Below, in pieces: positions 10,985 to 22,629 of a stretch of DNA of 64,000 bases; within the stretch, counting starts at the first letter, position 1, and each line of letters opens with the position of its first letter. This DNA is from Liopterus haemorrhoidalis (taxonomy: Eukaryota > Arthropoda > Insecta > Coleoptera > Dytiscidae). Both the position numbers and the translations under genes were made by a program. The stretch lies in the NCBI GenBank assembly GCA_963971575.1, contig OZ020625.1:30390537-30454536 (forward strand), written 5' to 3'. The notes under the pieces were generated by a model that made no database searches, was not told the DNA's origin, and saw only the letters and a program-made list of their open reading frames with translations.

Positions 10985-12500
10985 CTTTTCCTAGACTAAA
11001 CAAGGCGTGCTGATTTTAAAAATTCAAACCGTGGGTCTCTATCTTTTACCGTTTTCGAGATATAAATTTTCTAAAAATTCAAATATTTCGAAATTTTGCA
11101 CGATTAATTTTAGGTCATAACAGACCATAGTAATCCTACTTAACAAGATGTGAAGAATCCAAATATTCAAACCGCAGGTCTCTATCTCTTACCGTTTTTG
11201 AGATATAAATTATGGATACAAATATGAATATGATTTATGACAATTTCAAAAGAGTATTTTTGAATTTACTCAAAAATGTGAGCCCATAGCTCGGAATAGA
11301 CCACATTTTTGAGATCTACGGCCCAAAATACATAAAAGTACCAATTTTGAGATTATATTAACGTTTTTGAGATATGAACTTTCTAAAATTTCAAAATTTT
11401 TCAAATTTTGCACGAATAGTTTTAGGTCATCACGGACCAATTATTTATACAACAATCCTTTTCCTATAGTAAACAAGGTGTGGAAATTTCAAAAATTCAA
11501 ACCGCAGGTCTCTATCTCTTACCGTTTTCGAGATATAAATTTTCTAAAAATCCAAAAATTTAAAAATTTTGCGCGATTAGTTTCTGGTCATTACGGACCA
11601 AATATTTAAACAAAAATCCTTTTCTTATACTAAACAAGGTGTGGAAATTTGAAAAATTCAAACCGCAGGTCTCTATCTCTTACCGTTTTCGAGATATAAA
11701 TTTTCTAAAAATCCAAAAATTTAAAAATTTTGCGCGATTAGTTTAGGGTCATTACGGACCAAATATTTAAACAAAAATCCTTTTCTTATACTAAACAAGG
11801 TATGGAAATTTGAAAAATTCAAACCGCAGGTCTCTATCTCTTACCGTTTTCGAGATATAAATTTTCTAAAAATCCAAAAAAAATTAAATTTTGCGCGATT
11901 ATTTTTAGGTCATTACGGAACAAATTATTAAACAACAATCCTTTTCCTATACTAAACAAGGTGTGGAAATTTGAAAAATTCAAACCGCAGGTCTCTATCT
12001 TTTACCGTTTTCGAGATATAAATTTTCTAAAAATCTAAAAAAAAAATAAATTTTGCGCGATTAGTTTTAGGTCATTACGGACCAAATATTTAAACTTTTT
12101 TAGACTAAACAAGGTGTGGAAATTCCAAAAATTCAAACCGCAGGTCTCTATCTCTTCCCGTTTTCGAGATAAAAATTTTTAATTGTTAGATTATGTTAAT
12201 TTTCTATGCTTTGGTTTCATGACCCATAAAAAAAGTTGTGTGCTAGCTATTTAGAATACATTTTTTTTATAAACTAAACTAGGTATGAAAATTCCAAAAA
12301 TTTAAATCGCAGGTCTCTATCTCTAACCGTTTTTGAGATACGATTTTTTGAAATTTCAGAAAAAAAAAGAAAAAGAAAATTTTAAAATTTTGTATTTGTA
12401 ATAAAACTAGCTAGGTATTTGTGAGTTTAGAAGTTCTTTAATCCCAACTGCAGGTCTTTATCTCCTTTAGTTTTTGAGATATGAGTTTTAGTAAAATGTG
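10985..12500 (+). repeat. ~165-bp diverged tandem array (CCGCAGGTCTCTATCTC repeat)
   Basis: The word GGTCTCTATCTCTTACCG, followed by TTTTCGAGATATAAATTTTC, recurs at about 11034, 11178, 11507, 11672, 11838, 11989, 12144, 12317 and 12451. Spacing is mostly 150-172. Units share GCGATTAGTTTTAGGTCATT and ACTAAACAAGG. The same family lies in opposite orientation at 46300-48330, with one stray unit near 26690-26830. Small ORFs inside (for example 11367-11609) recur with the unit and are not genes. Confidence 0.8.
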
Positions 12501-12717
12501 TTTGCCATTTGTTATAATAATTACCTCTCGAGGGCATATCCTATTATATAAAGTCCTGTTCGTCCTGTAACTGCAGGACCCGCATTTATTCAGACCATTT
12601 AAAAGGACGAAGGACATTCCACTAAAATATTATCATTTCCACTTGAGGTTTTTTTATGAGTTCGCAAATTTTCTTTTATTTCGAGGAATAAGTATTTTAT
12701 TTTATTAACAAAATATA

Positions 12718-12970
12718 TGACGTGTGTAAATTAATTAATCGGACTGGCAAAAAAGCGTTTAATCTGGTAACATTTTGGACGCGGGACTTGAGGGGGCGGC
12801 AGCTGAACATGTGATACGCCTTCAGTACGAGTTTGAACTCACTAGAGTAATTTTGTTATCCGTAGTGATTTTTTTCATGAAACAGTTTTTTCTATGCGTT
12901 CTAAAAAAGAGTAACATTCATTTCGAGCAACGGTGTGCTATCAGACTTTGCTTCAGACTTGGGCACAGTA
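12718..12970 (+). mobile_element. solo left end of an M5-family mariner
   Basis: GACGTGTGTAAATTAATTAA at the left and the N-terminal coding start (CGAGCAACGGTGTGCTATCA) match the complete M5 element at 41366-42262. Similarity stops after CTTGGGCACAGT. Confidence 0.7.
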
Positions 12971-13089
12971 TGTATGTACATCTAAATAATATCTCAGTAA
13001 TAAAATAATCACTGAAAAATGAACAAAAATCACAGAAAATTGACAAAAAATCTCAAAAATAATAATTTATAATTCTTTCGCGGATCATA

Positions 13090-13143
13090 AATTTTTTTGT
13101 TAATGACCTTAATAGTCCGCGGACCACCGGTTGAGAAACACTG
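13090..13143 (-). mobile_element. hAT-type terminus (solo)
   Basis: Read on the minus strand the end is CAGTGTTTCTCAACCGGTGG, a typical hAT terminal repeat, followed by GTCCGCGGAC. No partner end or target duplication is identified. Confidence 0.45.
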
Positions 13144-13149
13144 GCTTAG

Positions 13150-14985
13150 TTAATACTAATAATTAACTCAAAAAAGCATTAAAACAAAAAATAGATTAAA
13201 AAATAAAAAATTTACCTGTTAATATAAGTAATATACATTTTTTTTTATTACACTCCTTACGAAATATACTTACGAAACCCTCAGATGTGAAAAAATTCAC
13301 ACAACACATCAATATTTTCAAGTTAATAATGTACTAAAATTTTAAATTTTTTAGTACAAAATTAACTTAAAAGAGTAAGGCATTAAATCCAAAAAATAGA
13401 TTAAAAAATAAAAAATTTACCTGTTAATATAAATATACCTTTTTTTATTTCACTCCTTACGAAATAAACTTACGAAACCCTGATATGTGTAAAAATTCAC
13501 ACAACACATCAATATTTTCAAGTTAATAATGTACTAAAATTTTAAATTTTTTAGTACAAAATTAACTTAAAAGAGTAGGCATTAAATCCAAAAAATAGAT
13601 TAAAAAATAAAAAATTTACCTGTTAATATAAATATACCTTTTTTTATTTCACTCCTTACGAAATAAACTTACGAAACCCTGATATGTGTAAAAATTCACA
13701 CAACACATCAATATTTTCAAGTTAATAATGTACTAAAATTTTAAATTTTTAGTACAAAATTAACTTAAAAGAGTAAGGCATTAAATCCAAAAATAAAAAA
13801 TTTACCTGTTAATATAAGTAATATACATTTTTTTTTATTACACTCCTTACGAAATATACTTACGAAACCCTCAGATGTGAAAAAATTCACACAACACATC
13901 AATATTTTCAAGTTAATAATGTACTAAAATTTTAAATTTTTTAGTACAAAATTAACTTAAAAGAGTAAGGCATTAAATCCAAAAAATAGATTAAAAAATA
14001 AAAAATTTACCTGTTAATATAAATATACCTTTTTTTATTTCACTCCTTACGAAATAAACTTACGAAACCCTGATATGTGTAAAAATTCACACAACACATC
14101 AATATTTTCAAGTTAATAATGTACTAAAATTTTAAATTTTTTAGTACAAAATTAACTTAAAAGAGTAAGGCATTAAATCCAAAATAGATTAAAAAATAAA
14201 AAATTTACCTGTTAATATACATATACCTTTTTTTATTTCACTCCTTACGAAATAAACTTACGAACCCTGATATGTGTAAAAATTCACACAACACATCAAT
14301 ATTTTCAAGTTAATAATGTACTAAAATTTTAAATTTTTTAGTACAAAATTAACTTAAAAGAGTAAGGCATTAAATCCAAAAAATAGATTAAAAAATAAAA
14401 AATTTACCTGTTAATATAAATATACCTTTTTTTATTACACTCCTTACGAAATAAACTTACGAAACCCTGATATGTGTAAAAATTCACACAACACATCAAT
14501 ATTTTCAAGTTAATAATGTACTAAAATTTTAAATTTTTTAGTACAAAATTAACTTAAAAGAGTAAGGCATTAAATCCAAAATAGATTAAAAAATAAAAAA
14601 TTTACCTGTTAATATACATATACCTTTTTTTATTTCACTCCTTACGAAATAAACTTACGAACCCTGATATGTGTAAAAATTCACACAACACATCAATATT
14701 TTCAAGTTAATAATGTACTAAAATTTTAAATTTTTTAGTACAAAATTAACTTAAAAGAGTAGGCATTAAATCCAAAAAATAGATTAAAAAATAAAAAATT
14801 TACCTGTTAATATAAATATACCTTTTTTTATTTCACTCCTTACGAAATATACTTACGAAACCCTGATTAGTGTAAAAATTCACACAACACATCAATATTT
14901 TCAAAAATAATAGCTTAGTTAATAATGTATTAAAATTTAAACATTTTTAGTACAAAATTAACTTAAAAGAGAGGCCTTAAAACTA
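13150..14985 (+). repeat. ~198-bp satellite, nine units
   Basis: The anchor AATATTTTCA occurs at 13311, 13511, 13710, 13901, 14101, 14298, 14498, 14695 and 14894, giving periods of 191-200. Each unit carries ACGAAACCCTGATATGTG, AAAAATTCACAC and ACACATCAATATT, a close echo of the HINE-C 3' terminus. It also has a near-palindrome around AAAATTTTAAATTTTTTAGT. Units 1 and 4 share one variant set (TCAGATGTG), and units 6 and 8 share another (a base lost in ACGAACCCTG). That indicates unequal exchange of two- and three-unit blocks. Confidence 0.9.
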
Positions 14986-14989
14986 AAAA

Positions 14990-15338
14990 ATATATTTAAA
15001 ATAATGTACCTGTTTTACCATATTAATACATATTAGTTCCTCTCTTAAATGGAGCATAGGGCCTCCGTAAATTGCCACCTCGATTACGTTAATAATTTAT
15101 GTAAACAATATAAAAATCACATTTTTTACACATATTTGTAAAAACACGCAAAAAATATTATTTCTATAAAATAATTTAACAAAATATAAATTTAACAAGT
15201 TTCTACTTTGAATATTAAAACGCAAATGGCTTATCAGTAAATCTAAACTAATCTTAGATAACTTGATTCTTAATCTTTTCTAATTAATGCACTTGCATAC
15301 GCGTGTCTTATACAATTTTAATGATGTAATATGTAAAA
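14990..15338. other. AT-rich spacer
   Basis: Nothing supportable is seen between the satellite and the next HINE-C end. Confidence 0.4.
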
Positions 15339-15395
15339 ATTGATGTGAAATGAGAATTTTCACACATTTCAGAATTTTGTAGGTATTTAATAAAT
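15339..15395 (-). mobile_element. HINE-C 3' terminus only
   Basis: AATTGATGTGAAATGAGAAT leads into TTCACACATTTCAGAATTTT and GTAGGTATT. This is a decayed solo 3' end. Confidence 0.55.
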
Positions 15396-15431
15396 GTAAG
15401 AAGTCTAGAGAATGCTAGAGGTCTAAGACAA

Positions 15432-17190
15432 TTTTTTTTTTTGTAAAATCACATTAAAATCAACAGATTTTAATAATAATTTTTATTCGATATTTAAGTA
15501 CTAAGAGCTTCCATTTAATTAATTTAAAATTGAACACAGATCGAGCGGGGAAAATTACTAAATATCGGTAAGCGACGTGCCAGTTACGGATAAGTGGTAT
15601 TTTACCGGACTATGAAAAAATTTGATGATTCTGATTTTAATAAAATTTTGTATACTTACGTATTTTGGGTATTTTATGAGAATTTTAAGTATTTTACTAA
15701 TATTACTCACCCCCAAATTAATATACAAACGTTCTTTTAGTTCAAATTGGGAGCAAAAAATTATATTTAAAGAATTGGAATTATTTTTGTTATAACACAA
15801 AAATTAGAAGGGTGGGATTTTTTTAAATATTTTATTCATATTCTGTATCTCCAAATTAGTCTACAAATAGATTTTGATCCAAATTGGAAATATAAAAAAA
15901 TACCAAAATTTACATTTTTTTTTTAAATTTGGTTGTATCTGAAAAACTAGACAAGTAGGAATTTTTTAAATATTTTTTTCATATTCTCTACCTCAAAGTT
16001 AGTTTACAAAAAGATTTTGGTCCAAATTGGAAACAAAAAAATACCAAAATTTGCTATTTTTACCGACCGCCAACATATAAGGGAGGTATTGTCATACCGA
16101 TTTTGACATTTCGAGATTTCGATGGATCTCCACGAATTGAGCTCCCTACATAACGTTTTGACTATTTTTAGCATGATGTCTATCGGTCTGCCTGTCCTTC
16201 TGTCTGTCTGTCTGTCCGTCCGTCCGTCCGTCTGTGTACACGTACAGAGCAAATTCGGCTTAACAGATTCTTATGAAACTTCATATTTAACCTTTTGACA
16301 TCAATGGTATGAGTTGGTCAACTTTTGGTAAAAATCGGTTGAGTAGAAATGAGAGTTTACTCGTGTCGGTTTTAAGATTTTTGCAAATATATAGCAACAG
16401 AAAAATAATTAGAAAAAATTTATTTAACAAAAGTAGCTATAAATGCAATAACTAATAACTTTTATTTGAGACGTTTTTTAATAAAACGATTTTTTTTTTC
16501 GTTTAGGCCAAAATATTAGGCTTATTAATTAAGTTATTTCTACTCTGCTGCTAGAATGTATTTTACACAAGTACTTTGTGATGGCGGTCGGTCCTGTGGT
16601 GCCCACAGCTGATTTTTTTTTTTTCATATTTATATGTAACCTTTCCATGGTCATGATAATTAATATCTCTGTTAGAAAATATTAGGCCAAGTTATTTCTA
16701 CTCTGCTGCTAGAATGTATTTTATACAAGTACTTTATGATGGAGAGCGGTCCTGTGGTGGCCACAGCTGATTTTTTTTTTTTTGTATAATCACATCAAAA
16801 TCAGTAGATTTTAATAATAATTTTTATTCGATATTTGAGTACTTAGAGCTTCATTTCATTATTTTAAAATCGAACACAGATCGAGCGGGGAAAATTAACA
16901 AATATCGGTAAACGACGCACCAGTTACGGGTAACTGGTATTTTACCGGACTATGAAAAATTTGATGATTCTGATTTTAATAAAATTTTGTACATTTCTAT
17001 ATTTTGGGTATTTTATGAGAATTTTAAGTATTTTACTAATATTACTCACCCCCAAATTAATATACAAAAGTTTTTTAGTCTACTAATAGATTTTGGTCCA
17101 AACTGGAATCATAAAAAAATATCAAAATTGGCTATTTTTTTTTAAATTTGTTTGTAACTGAAAAACTAGAAGAGTAGGGTTTTTTTAAAA
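15432..17190 (+). repeat. direct duplication, period ~1340 bp
   Basis: About 15432-15780 is repeated at about 16783-17100; GATCGAGCGGGGAAAATTA occurs at 15540 and 16880. Both arms continue into a diverged version of the 142-bp tandem unit seen at 27330-28545 (motif TTTTGGTCCAAATTGGAA). A HINE-A (16062-16770) lies between the arms. The small minus-strand ORF at 15558-15800 has no supporting features. Confidence 0.65.
16062..16770 (+). mobile_element. HINE-A with duplicated 3' terminus
   Basis: The 5' terminus is TTTTTACCGACCGCCAACAT. A GTCY tract (GTCT with GTCC/GTCG variants) lies at about 16190-16232. A first 3' terminus ends GTGGTGCCCACAGCTGA at 16612 and a second ends GTGGTGGCCACAGCTGA at 16770, so the last ~155 bp are doubled. 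The terminal hairpin is CTGTGG/CCACAG followed by CTGA and a T run. ACCGACCGCC at the 5' end is the inverse of GGCGGTCGGT beside the hairpin. These are the hallmark subterminal repeats. Confidence 0.8.
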
Positions 17191-17199
17191 TATTTTTCA

Positions 17200-18080
17200 T
17201 TTATAGGCTATTCCAAACTTTTATCCGGAACTACTAACAAGAATTTTTATTTTTTAAGTTATCATGAGCTCTCCTTTTAAGGTTTGAAGCTTTTGCCAAA
17301 TAAAATGAGCAAAAGCCTCACTTAAAAGGTAAAAGTTACTAGAATATAAAATCTACCTTCGCTTAAACCAAAGAAATGGGCTGTAGTTCCCACCTCTAAA
17401 TTAGTCTAAAAACACAATTTGGTCCAAATTGGGAAGCGTTGTCAACTGTTTTACCACTAAGAAACAGCAGTAAGGTAGTTTTAATATAACGGGTGTAAAA
17501 AATTCAATTTATAACAAAATCTGCCATCAAAATTTTGCTACTAAATATTTTACAACAATTTTTTTACGGCGCGTTTTCTTTGTATTTTAAGATGTAACAT
17601 TACCTGTGTTACTATATTACATTTAGGTCATAAAATGTTTTGATATGTTGCATTTTAGTGATCTTACATTGGAGTAACATAACTAACAATGGATATAGTC
17701 TATATTTTCTGTTTATTATACTATATGATGCGCTTTTCAACGGGAAGTTCGTATTCCCGCAGGAAGAACGTATCTACTATTATATTGTACAAGTGTTGGT
17801 ATATATGTTCTATTCAACTTCTGGTGTATCTTCATTTTTCCGGTAACGCGGAGAGAGGAAAATGAACCGCCGTCTTATCCGGGTGATATTTTTTTAGTGC
17901 TTAGACTTAATTTTATTTCGACAGGGGGTACTGACTAATTTTTATTGATAAAAATCATGCATTTTTTCCTCGAATCCGTGTCGAATCAAAGTCACCATTG
18001 ATCGGCACGGACAGGTTTTATCAGACGATAATTCAAAAATATTCTTAATACAAGACGGCCGGTCCAGAATATTTACGGCG
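17200..18080. other. AT-rich spacer, no supported gene
   Basis: ORFs at 17640-17846 and 17942-18163 (minus) were considered. Neither has a domain, splice context or codon character I would trust, and the second overlaps a tandem repeat. Confidence 0.35.
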
Positions 18081-18082
18081 AG

Positions 18083-18727
18083 AATCAAAGTGTTAAATGG
18101 TAATAATGGTTCAGGATAGCTTTTTGGACGTGCGAGATAATATTTTGAGGTATCAGAAAACATTTTTCAAAGAATATGGTCCATTATTAGAGCATTTTGA
18201 GGCAAAAATATGCTTACAAGGTTTCAAAAAGTGACAGCTGTCAATTTTTTTGCATTTTAAAATGGGACGAGATTTCACAGTTTGAACGTGTTTCTTGACA
18301 GAAGAATACTAATTAAGGATTTAAGGTGAATTAACGATAAAGTTTAAGACATTTGCAGGGCGAATTTCCATACAATAGTGTTAAAAAAAGATTTATATAT
18401 ATTAAAAATTTCAGGGTTAATCAAAGTGTTAAGTGGTGATAATGGTTCAAGATAGCTTTTTTGACGTGCGAGATAATATTTTGAGGCATCAGAAAACATT
18501 TTTCAAAGAATCTGGGCCATTATTGGATCATTTTGAGGCAAAAATATGCTAACAAGATTTCAAAAGGTGACAGCTGTTAATTTGTTTGCAATTTAAAATG
18601 TGACGAGATATCACATTTTGAACGTATTTATTGACAGAAGAAAACTAATTAAGTCTTTAAGGTGAATTAACGATAAAACTTAAGACATTTGCAGCGGGAA
18701 TTTCTATAAAATAGTGTTAAAAAAAGA
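18083..18727 (+). repeat. 336-bp tandem duplication
   Basis: AATCAAAGTGTTAA starts at 18083 and 18419. The units stay alignable to about 18727 (GTGACAGCTGT, GAATTAACGATAAA and ACATTTGCAG are common to both). The second unit runs directly into the Helitron-type 3' end. Confidence 0.8.
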
Positions 18728-18851
18728 TGAGCGACGAGTTTTATAATCGACAAGTGCGACAAAATGCCTTATTATATTAAAACGAGTCGCGAAGAGACGA
18801 GTTTTAACAACGTAGGGGAGAAGACCGGCGTAGCCGGGCTGAGGCCCCTAG
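18727..18851 (+). mobile_element. Helitron-type 3' end, copy 1
   Basis: A 125-bp block shared with 40614-40745 ends in a GC-rich hairpin (CCGG-CGTAG-CCGG, near 18825-18837), then GAGGCCC and CTAG at 18848-18851, followed by T. Hairpin plus CTRR is the canonical Helitron 3' terminus. No Rep/helicase gene is in the window, and the 5' TC end was not located. Confidence 0.55.
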
Positions 18852-19247
18852 TTTACAATAATATCAGAGTAGATGTTATTGCGTTTCCTATCAGTAGCGG
18901 ATCGTGCTGTAAAGGGTTGTAGTACTTTTATAGGTATAACTTATTATAGGTTACTAGTTGTATAGTATTGGACCAGTGATTGTTCAGATGTCCACAGCAA
19001 AAAATTCATAAGTGTAAAACTTCATTCTCAGTTTAGTTAAAATTTAAGTGTTAAAATATTAATTTAAAAAGAGTTGACTATTTTTAGCCAAATCACTGTG
19101 GATATCTTTATTTATTCAGATAGTGTTATTTTTATGAAATATTACTTCATCAGTGTTAAAATTAACACTACTTTAACACTATTTATTTTCTAACACTATA
19201 ATTTAACCAGTATGTAAGTAAACTTTACACTAAATTTGACCAAAAAA
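18852..19247. other. AT-rich spacer
   Basis: It is rich in AGTGTTAAA / TTTAACACT words on both strands around 19040-19210. No gene is supported. Confidence 0.35.
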
Positions 19248-19713
19248 TCAGCTGTGGCCAACACAGGACCGACCGCCATCACAAAGTACTTGTATAAAAT
19301 ACATTCTAGCAGCAGAGTAGAAATAACTTGACCTAATATTTTCTAACAGATATTATTTATCACGACCATGGAAACGTTACATATAAGTATGAAAAAATAG
19401 ATACTTAAAAAATTTCAAAAAAATTTACAAAATTTTTTCGTTTTATCAAAAAATGACTCAATTAAGAGTTGTTAGTTATTGCTTTTATAGCAACTTTTGT
19501 TAAATAAATTTTTTCGAAATATTTTTCTGTTGCTAAATATTCGCAAAAATCTTAAAATTGACGCGAGTAAACTCCCATTTCTGGTCAACCAATTTTTACC
19601 AAAAGTTAATCAGCTAGTGCCATTGCTGTCAAAAGCTTAAATATGAAGTTTCATAAAAATCCTTTTAGCCGAATTTGCTCTGCACGTGTACACAGACAGA
19701 CAGACGGATGGAA

Positions 19714-19745
<32 letters not shown>

Positions 19746-19917
19746 GGACAGACGGACAGACGGACAGACGAACACACAGACAGACAGACCGACAGACATC
19801 ATGCTAAAAATAGTCAAATCGTTATGTAGGGACCTCAATTCGTGGAGATCCATCGAAATCTCGAAATGTCAAAATTGGTATGATCACAATACCTCCTATA
19901 TATGTTGGCGGTCGGTA
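19248..19917 (-). mobile_element. HINE-A, full length
   Basis: The left edge TCAGCTGTGGCC is the 3' hairpin terminus. The right edge GGCGGTCGGTAAAA is the 5' terminus. A long (ACAG)n/(ACGG)n tract lies at 19692-19795. ORFs across the tract on both strands are pure microsatellite translation. Confidence 0.85.
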
Positions 19918-19949
19918 AAAATATGAAATGTAACATTTATTTATTTTAC

Positions 19950-20180
19950 ATAGGCCTGTTTCTGTAACGAGGCTAATCGCCGATGGCAAGGGGCGAGCTC
20001 CTACACCTGGATGAGGGGTGAATGATTGTGAAATGACAGTAATGTTAACATATTATTCTCGCACGAATAATATCACCAACGGAGAATCGAACTACCGACC
20101 GCACAATCCAGACTGCTTTTCACCAGCCCAAACTGCACGACTTAATACGCTCGGCCATGAAGTGTAACAGAACTATATAT
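19950..20180 (-). repeat. tRNA-derived SINE, type II tRNA-like head
   Basis: On the minus strand TGGCCGAGCGTATTAAG (20141-20157) is a Leu/Ser-type A box. TAGTTCGATTCTCC (20082-20095) is a B box. The spacing leaves room for a variable arm. The body extends to about 19950. Anticodon and fold cannot be confirmed by eye. An RTE-like RT fossil lies alongside. Confidence 0.55.
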
Positions 20181-20204
20181 TGCGGCGGACGAATTCTACG
20201 TCAA

Positions 20205-20490
20205 TAGTATCCCTCCGCCAATATGACTTTTACTGACTTCAAAACGATGTTAAACAGGATAGGTGAAATGGCATCTCCTTGTCTGACTCCAATATGAATT
20301 TCAAAAGGCTGTGACAAAAGGTTTCCTACTTTCACTCTGTTTATGGATCCCGACACACACCATAGTCATCTTGATAAGTTTTCTGGGGATTCCAAATTCG
20401 TCTATGATGTTTCAGAATTTCTCCACGTATAATGCTGTCATAGGATTTCTTGAAATCAATAAAAACATATTTTGTTCCTAACATTTTTCA
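20205..20490 (-). pseudogene. non-LTR retrotransposon RT fragment (RTE-like)
   Basis: Minus-strand translation gives DEFGIPRKLIKMTMVCVG, then (after a frame break) PFEIHIGVRQGDAISP-like text and LFNIVLK-like text. This is the classic order of RT motifs in RTE-type elements. Several frame breaks and stops are present, and no YADD box is in this piece. Confidence 0.65.
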
Positions 20491-20770
20491 AGAATTTATC
20501 TTAAAGAGAAAATTTGATCTGTTGTCGATCTGCTAGATCTTGGTGAATAAATATATATCAAAAGACTATCTATGATGATTGCCAACCAAAGCACGAGTTA
20601 ACATAGTTAGAATGAAATATCAGATTGATCCTGATTTTATTAACTCAGCCCCATGATATATCTTCTATTTTTTGTTTCCAAACCATTTTATCATTTATGA
20701 AATTTGTCAATATTGAACATTGAATTTATAGCATTTTCATGACGAACCCACAAGATAAATTTTGAATTTT

Positions 20771-21465
20771 GTAAACAAATTTATCAGATTTCAGCGTGAC
20801 TGGGGTTCAAATAGACCGAGGGCATTTTTAAACAAATATAAAATACTGGATTTTTTCATGCTAATATTTAGATATTTATTTGACACCAAATTTATATCAG
20901 TTTAATTGAATTAACAAAATAAATAACGAGATAAAAAATCAGCTGTGGCCACCACAGAACCGACCGCTATTATAAAGTATCTACTTATGGCAACTTTTGT
21001 TAAATAATTTTTTTCGAAATATTTTTCTGTTGCTAAATATTCGCAAAAATCTTAAAATCGACACGAGTAAACTCCCATTTCTAGTCAACCGATTTTTACC
21101 AAAAGTTGATCAACTCGTGCCATTGATGGCAGAAGCTTAAATATGAAGTTTCATAAAAATCCTTTTAGCCGAATTTGCTCTGCACGTGTACACAGATAGA
21201 CAGACAGACAGACAGACAGACGGACGGACAGACGGACGGACAGACAGACCAACAGACATCATGCTAAAAACAGTCAAAACGTTATGTAGGGACCTCAATT
21301 CGTGGAGATCCATCGAAATCTCGAAATGTCAAAATCGGTATGATCACAATACCTCCCTTATATATGTTGGCGGTCGGTAAAAACTTAAATAGATAACCCA
21401 TGTGAAGAACGTGTATTCTGCTACCAAAGACAGATACAAGGGGGGGGGCGCACTATCCCATGGAA
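20771..21465 (-). repeat. dispersed repeat E, copy split by HINE-A
   Basis: Bases 20771-20937 and 21382-21465 together are the reverse complement of 8563-8811. The interruption is the HINE-A at 20939-21378. This gives an empty site (8563 copy) and a filled site in one window. A G9 run sits near 21441. Confidence 0.7.
20939..21378 (-). mobile_element. HINE-A inserted in repeat E, boundaries fixed by the empty copy
   Basis: It runs from TCAGCTGTGGCC (3' end) to GGCGGTCGGT (5' end), 440 bp, with T/A runs on both sides. It lacks part of the 3' body present in other copies. The (ACAG)n tract is at 21190-21250. Confidence 0.85.
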
Positions 21466-21499
21466 TGAAATTATATATTTTCTTCTATATATACAGGAT

Positions 21500-21905
21500 G
21501 TATACGGTCATCTTATTTCTTTTTTAATGGATGATACTACAGGTCAAAAACTTATATTACGAATATTGTTAAGAATAAGAAGACAAATCTTTTATCTACA
21601 TACATTTTTTTGATTGGATAAATATTTGGAGAGTTATGGCGGAAAAACCCCAAAAATTATAAATTTAAATTATTCCCTTGTTATTGACTTAACAGCAAAA
21701 ACTTATAATACAAATATTGTTAAGAATAAGAAGACAAATCTTTTATCTAAATGTATTTTTTTGATTGGATAAATATTTGAAGGGTTATGGCGGAAAAACC
21801 CCAAAAATTATAAATTTAAATTACTCCCTTATTATTGACTTAACAGCAAAAATTTATAAAACAAATATTGATAAGAATAAGAAGGCAAATCTTTTATTTA
21901 AATGC
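21500..21905 (+). repeat. ~149-bp tandem repeat, 2.4 units
   Basis: AATATTGTTAAGAATAAGAA recurs at about 21562, 21710 and (diverged) 21862. Each is followed by GACAAATCTTTTATCTA and TTATGGCGGAAAAACCCC. The third unit is cut by HINE-B. Confidence 0.75.
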
Positions 21906-21913
21906 ATTTTTTT

Positions 21914-22290
21914 ACTTGCCCGACCTTAATATATAAGGGGCAAGTATTGTAATCGCGAAAATTTTCGATGTCGAGATTTTGACTGATGACCACGTTTCAT
22001 GGTCCAGGGAATCCAAAAAACCTATTTTCGAAGTGCCGTCCGTATGTGTGTGTGTCTGTGTGTGTGTCTGTGTGTATACACGATAACTCAAAAACGCTTT
22101 AACTTAAAGAGTTCGTTCTCGTACTAAAAAATTTTCCTAATAATTGGGAAGAATCCTATTGTTTTTTATTAAAATCCGACGCCGGAAACGGAAGTTATTA
22201 AACATTAAAATTTAAAAAAATTCGTTACTAGTAAACCAAGCCTTGGACAAAAAATTGTATAGGACATAATTTGATGTATTTTTGAAGATT
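21914..22290 (+). mobile_element. HINE-B, 3' end missing
   Basis: 5' terminus ACTTGCCCGACC with GGGCAAGT downstream (hairpin-capable), TG/TCTG microsatellite at 22043-22075, and the body as in 3414-4758. Confidence 0.75.
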
Positions 22291-22357
22291 TACCTAAATC
22301 TACTTTTAAATTTTTTTTTTAAATAATTTTTTTAAAATTTTTTTTTTTATTATTACT

Positions 22358-22621
22358 ACTTGCCCGACCTTAATATATAAGGGGCAAGTATTGTAATCGC
22401 GAAAATTTTCGATGTCGAGATTTTGACGGATGACCACGTTTCCAGGTCCAGGGAATCCAAAAAACCTATTTTCGAAGTGCCGTCCGTATGTGTGTGTGTC
22501 TGTGTGTGTGGCTGTGTGTGTGTCTGTGTGTGTGTCTGTATGTATACACGATAACTCAAGAACGGTTCAACTTAGAGAATTCGTTTTGGCAAGTCTAGCG
22601 GAGGTCTCCCTTCGCCACTGG
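22358..22621 (+). mobile_element. HINE-B, short form with both termini
   Basis: It starts ACTTGCCCGACC. A TG-rich microsatellite lies at 22487-22543. It ends GGCAAGTCTAGCGGAGG, then CCCTTCGCCACTGG and a T run. The 264-bp length implies internal deletion. It confirms the 3' terminus used at 3414. Confidence 0.75.
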
Positions 22622-22629
22622 TTTTTTCT

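Noticed and set aside
11367..11609. Basic 80-codon ORF, and the similar ORF at 10775
   Set aside because: Both are unit-periodic within the ~165-bp tandem array.
13261..14900. CRISPR-like array
   Set aside because: The repeats are 198-bp tandem satellite units without distinct spacers, in a eukaryotic context with no cas genes.
17942..18163. Minus-strand 73-codon ORF
   Set aside because: Its N-terminal part lies in the 336-bp tandem duplication, whose second unit does not keep the frame; no domain or splice context.
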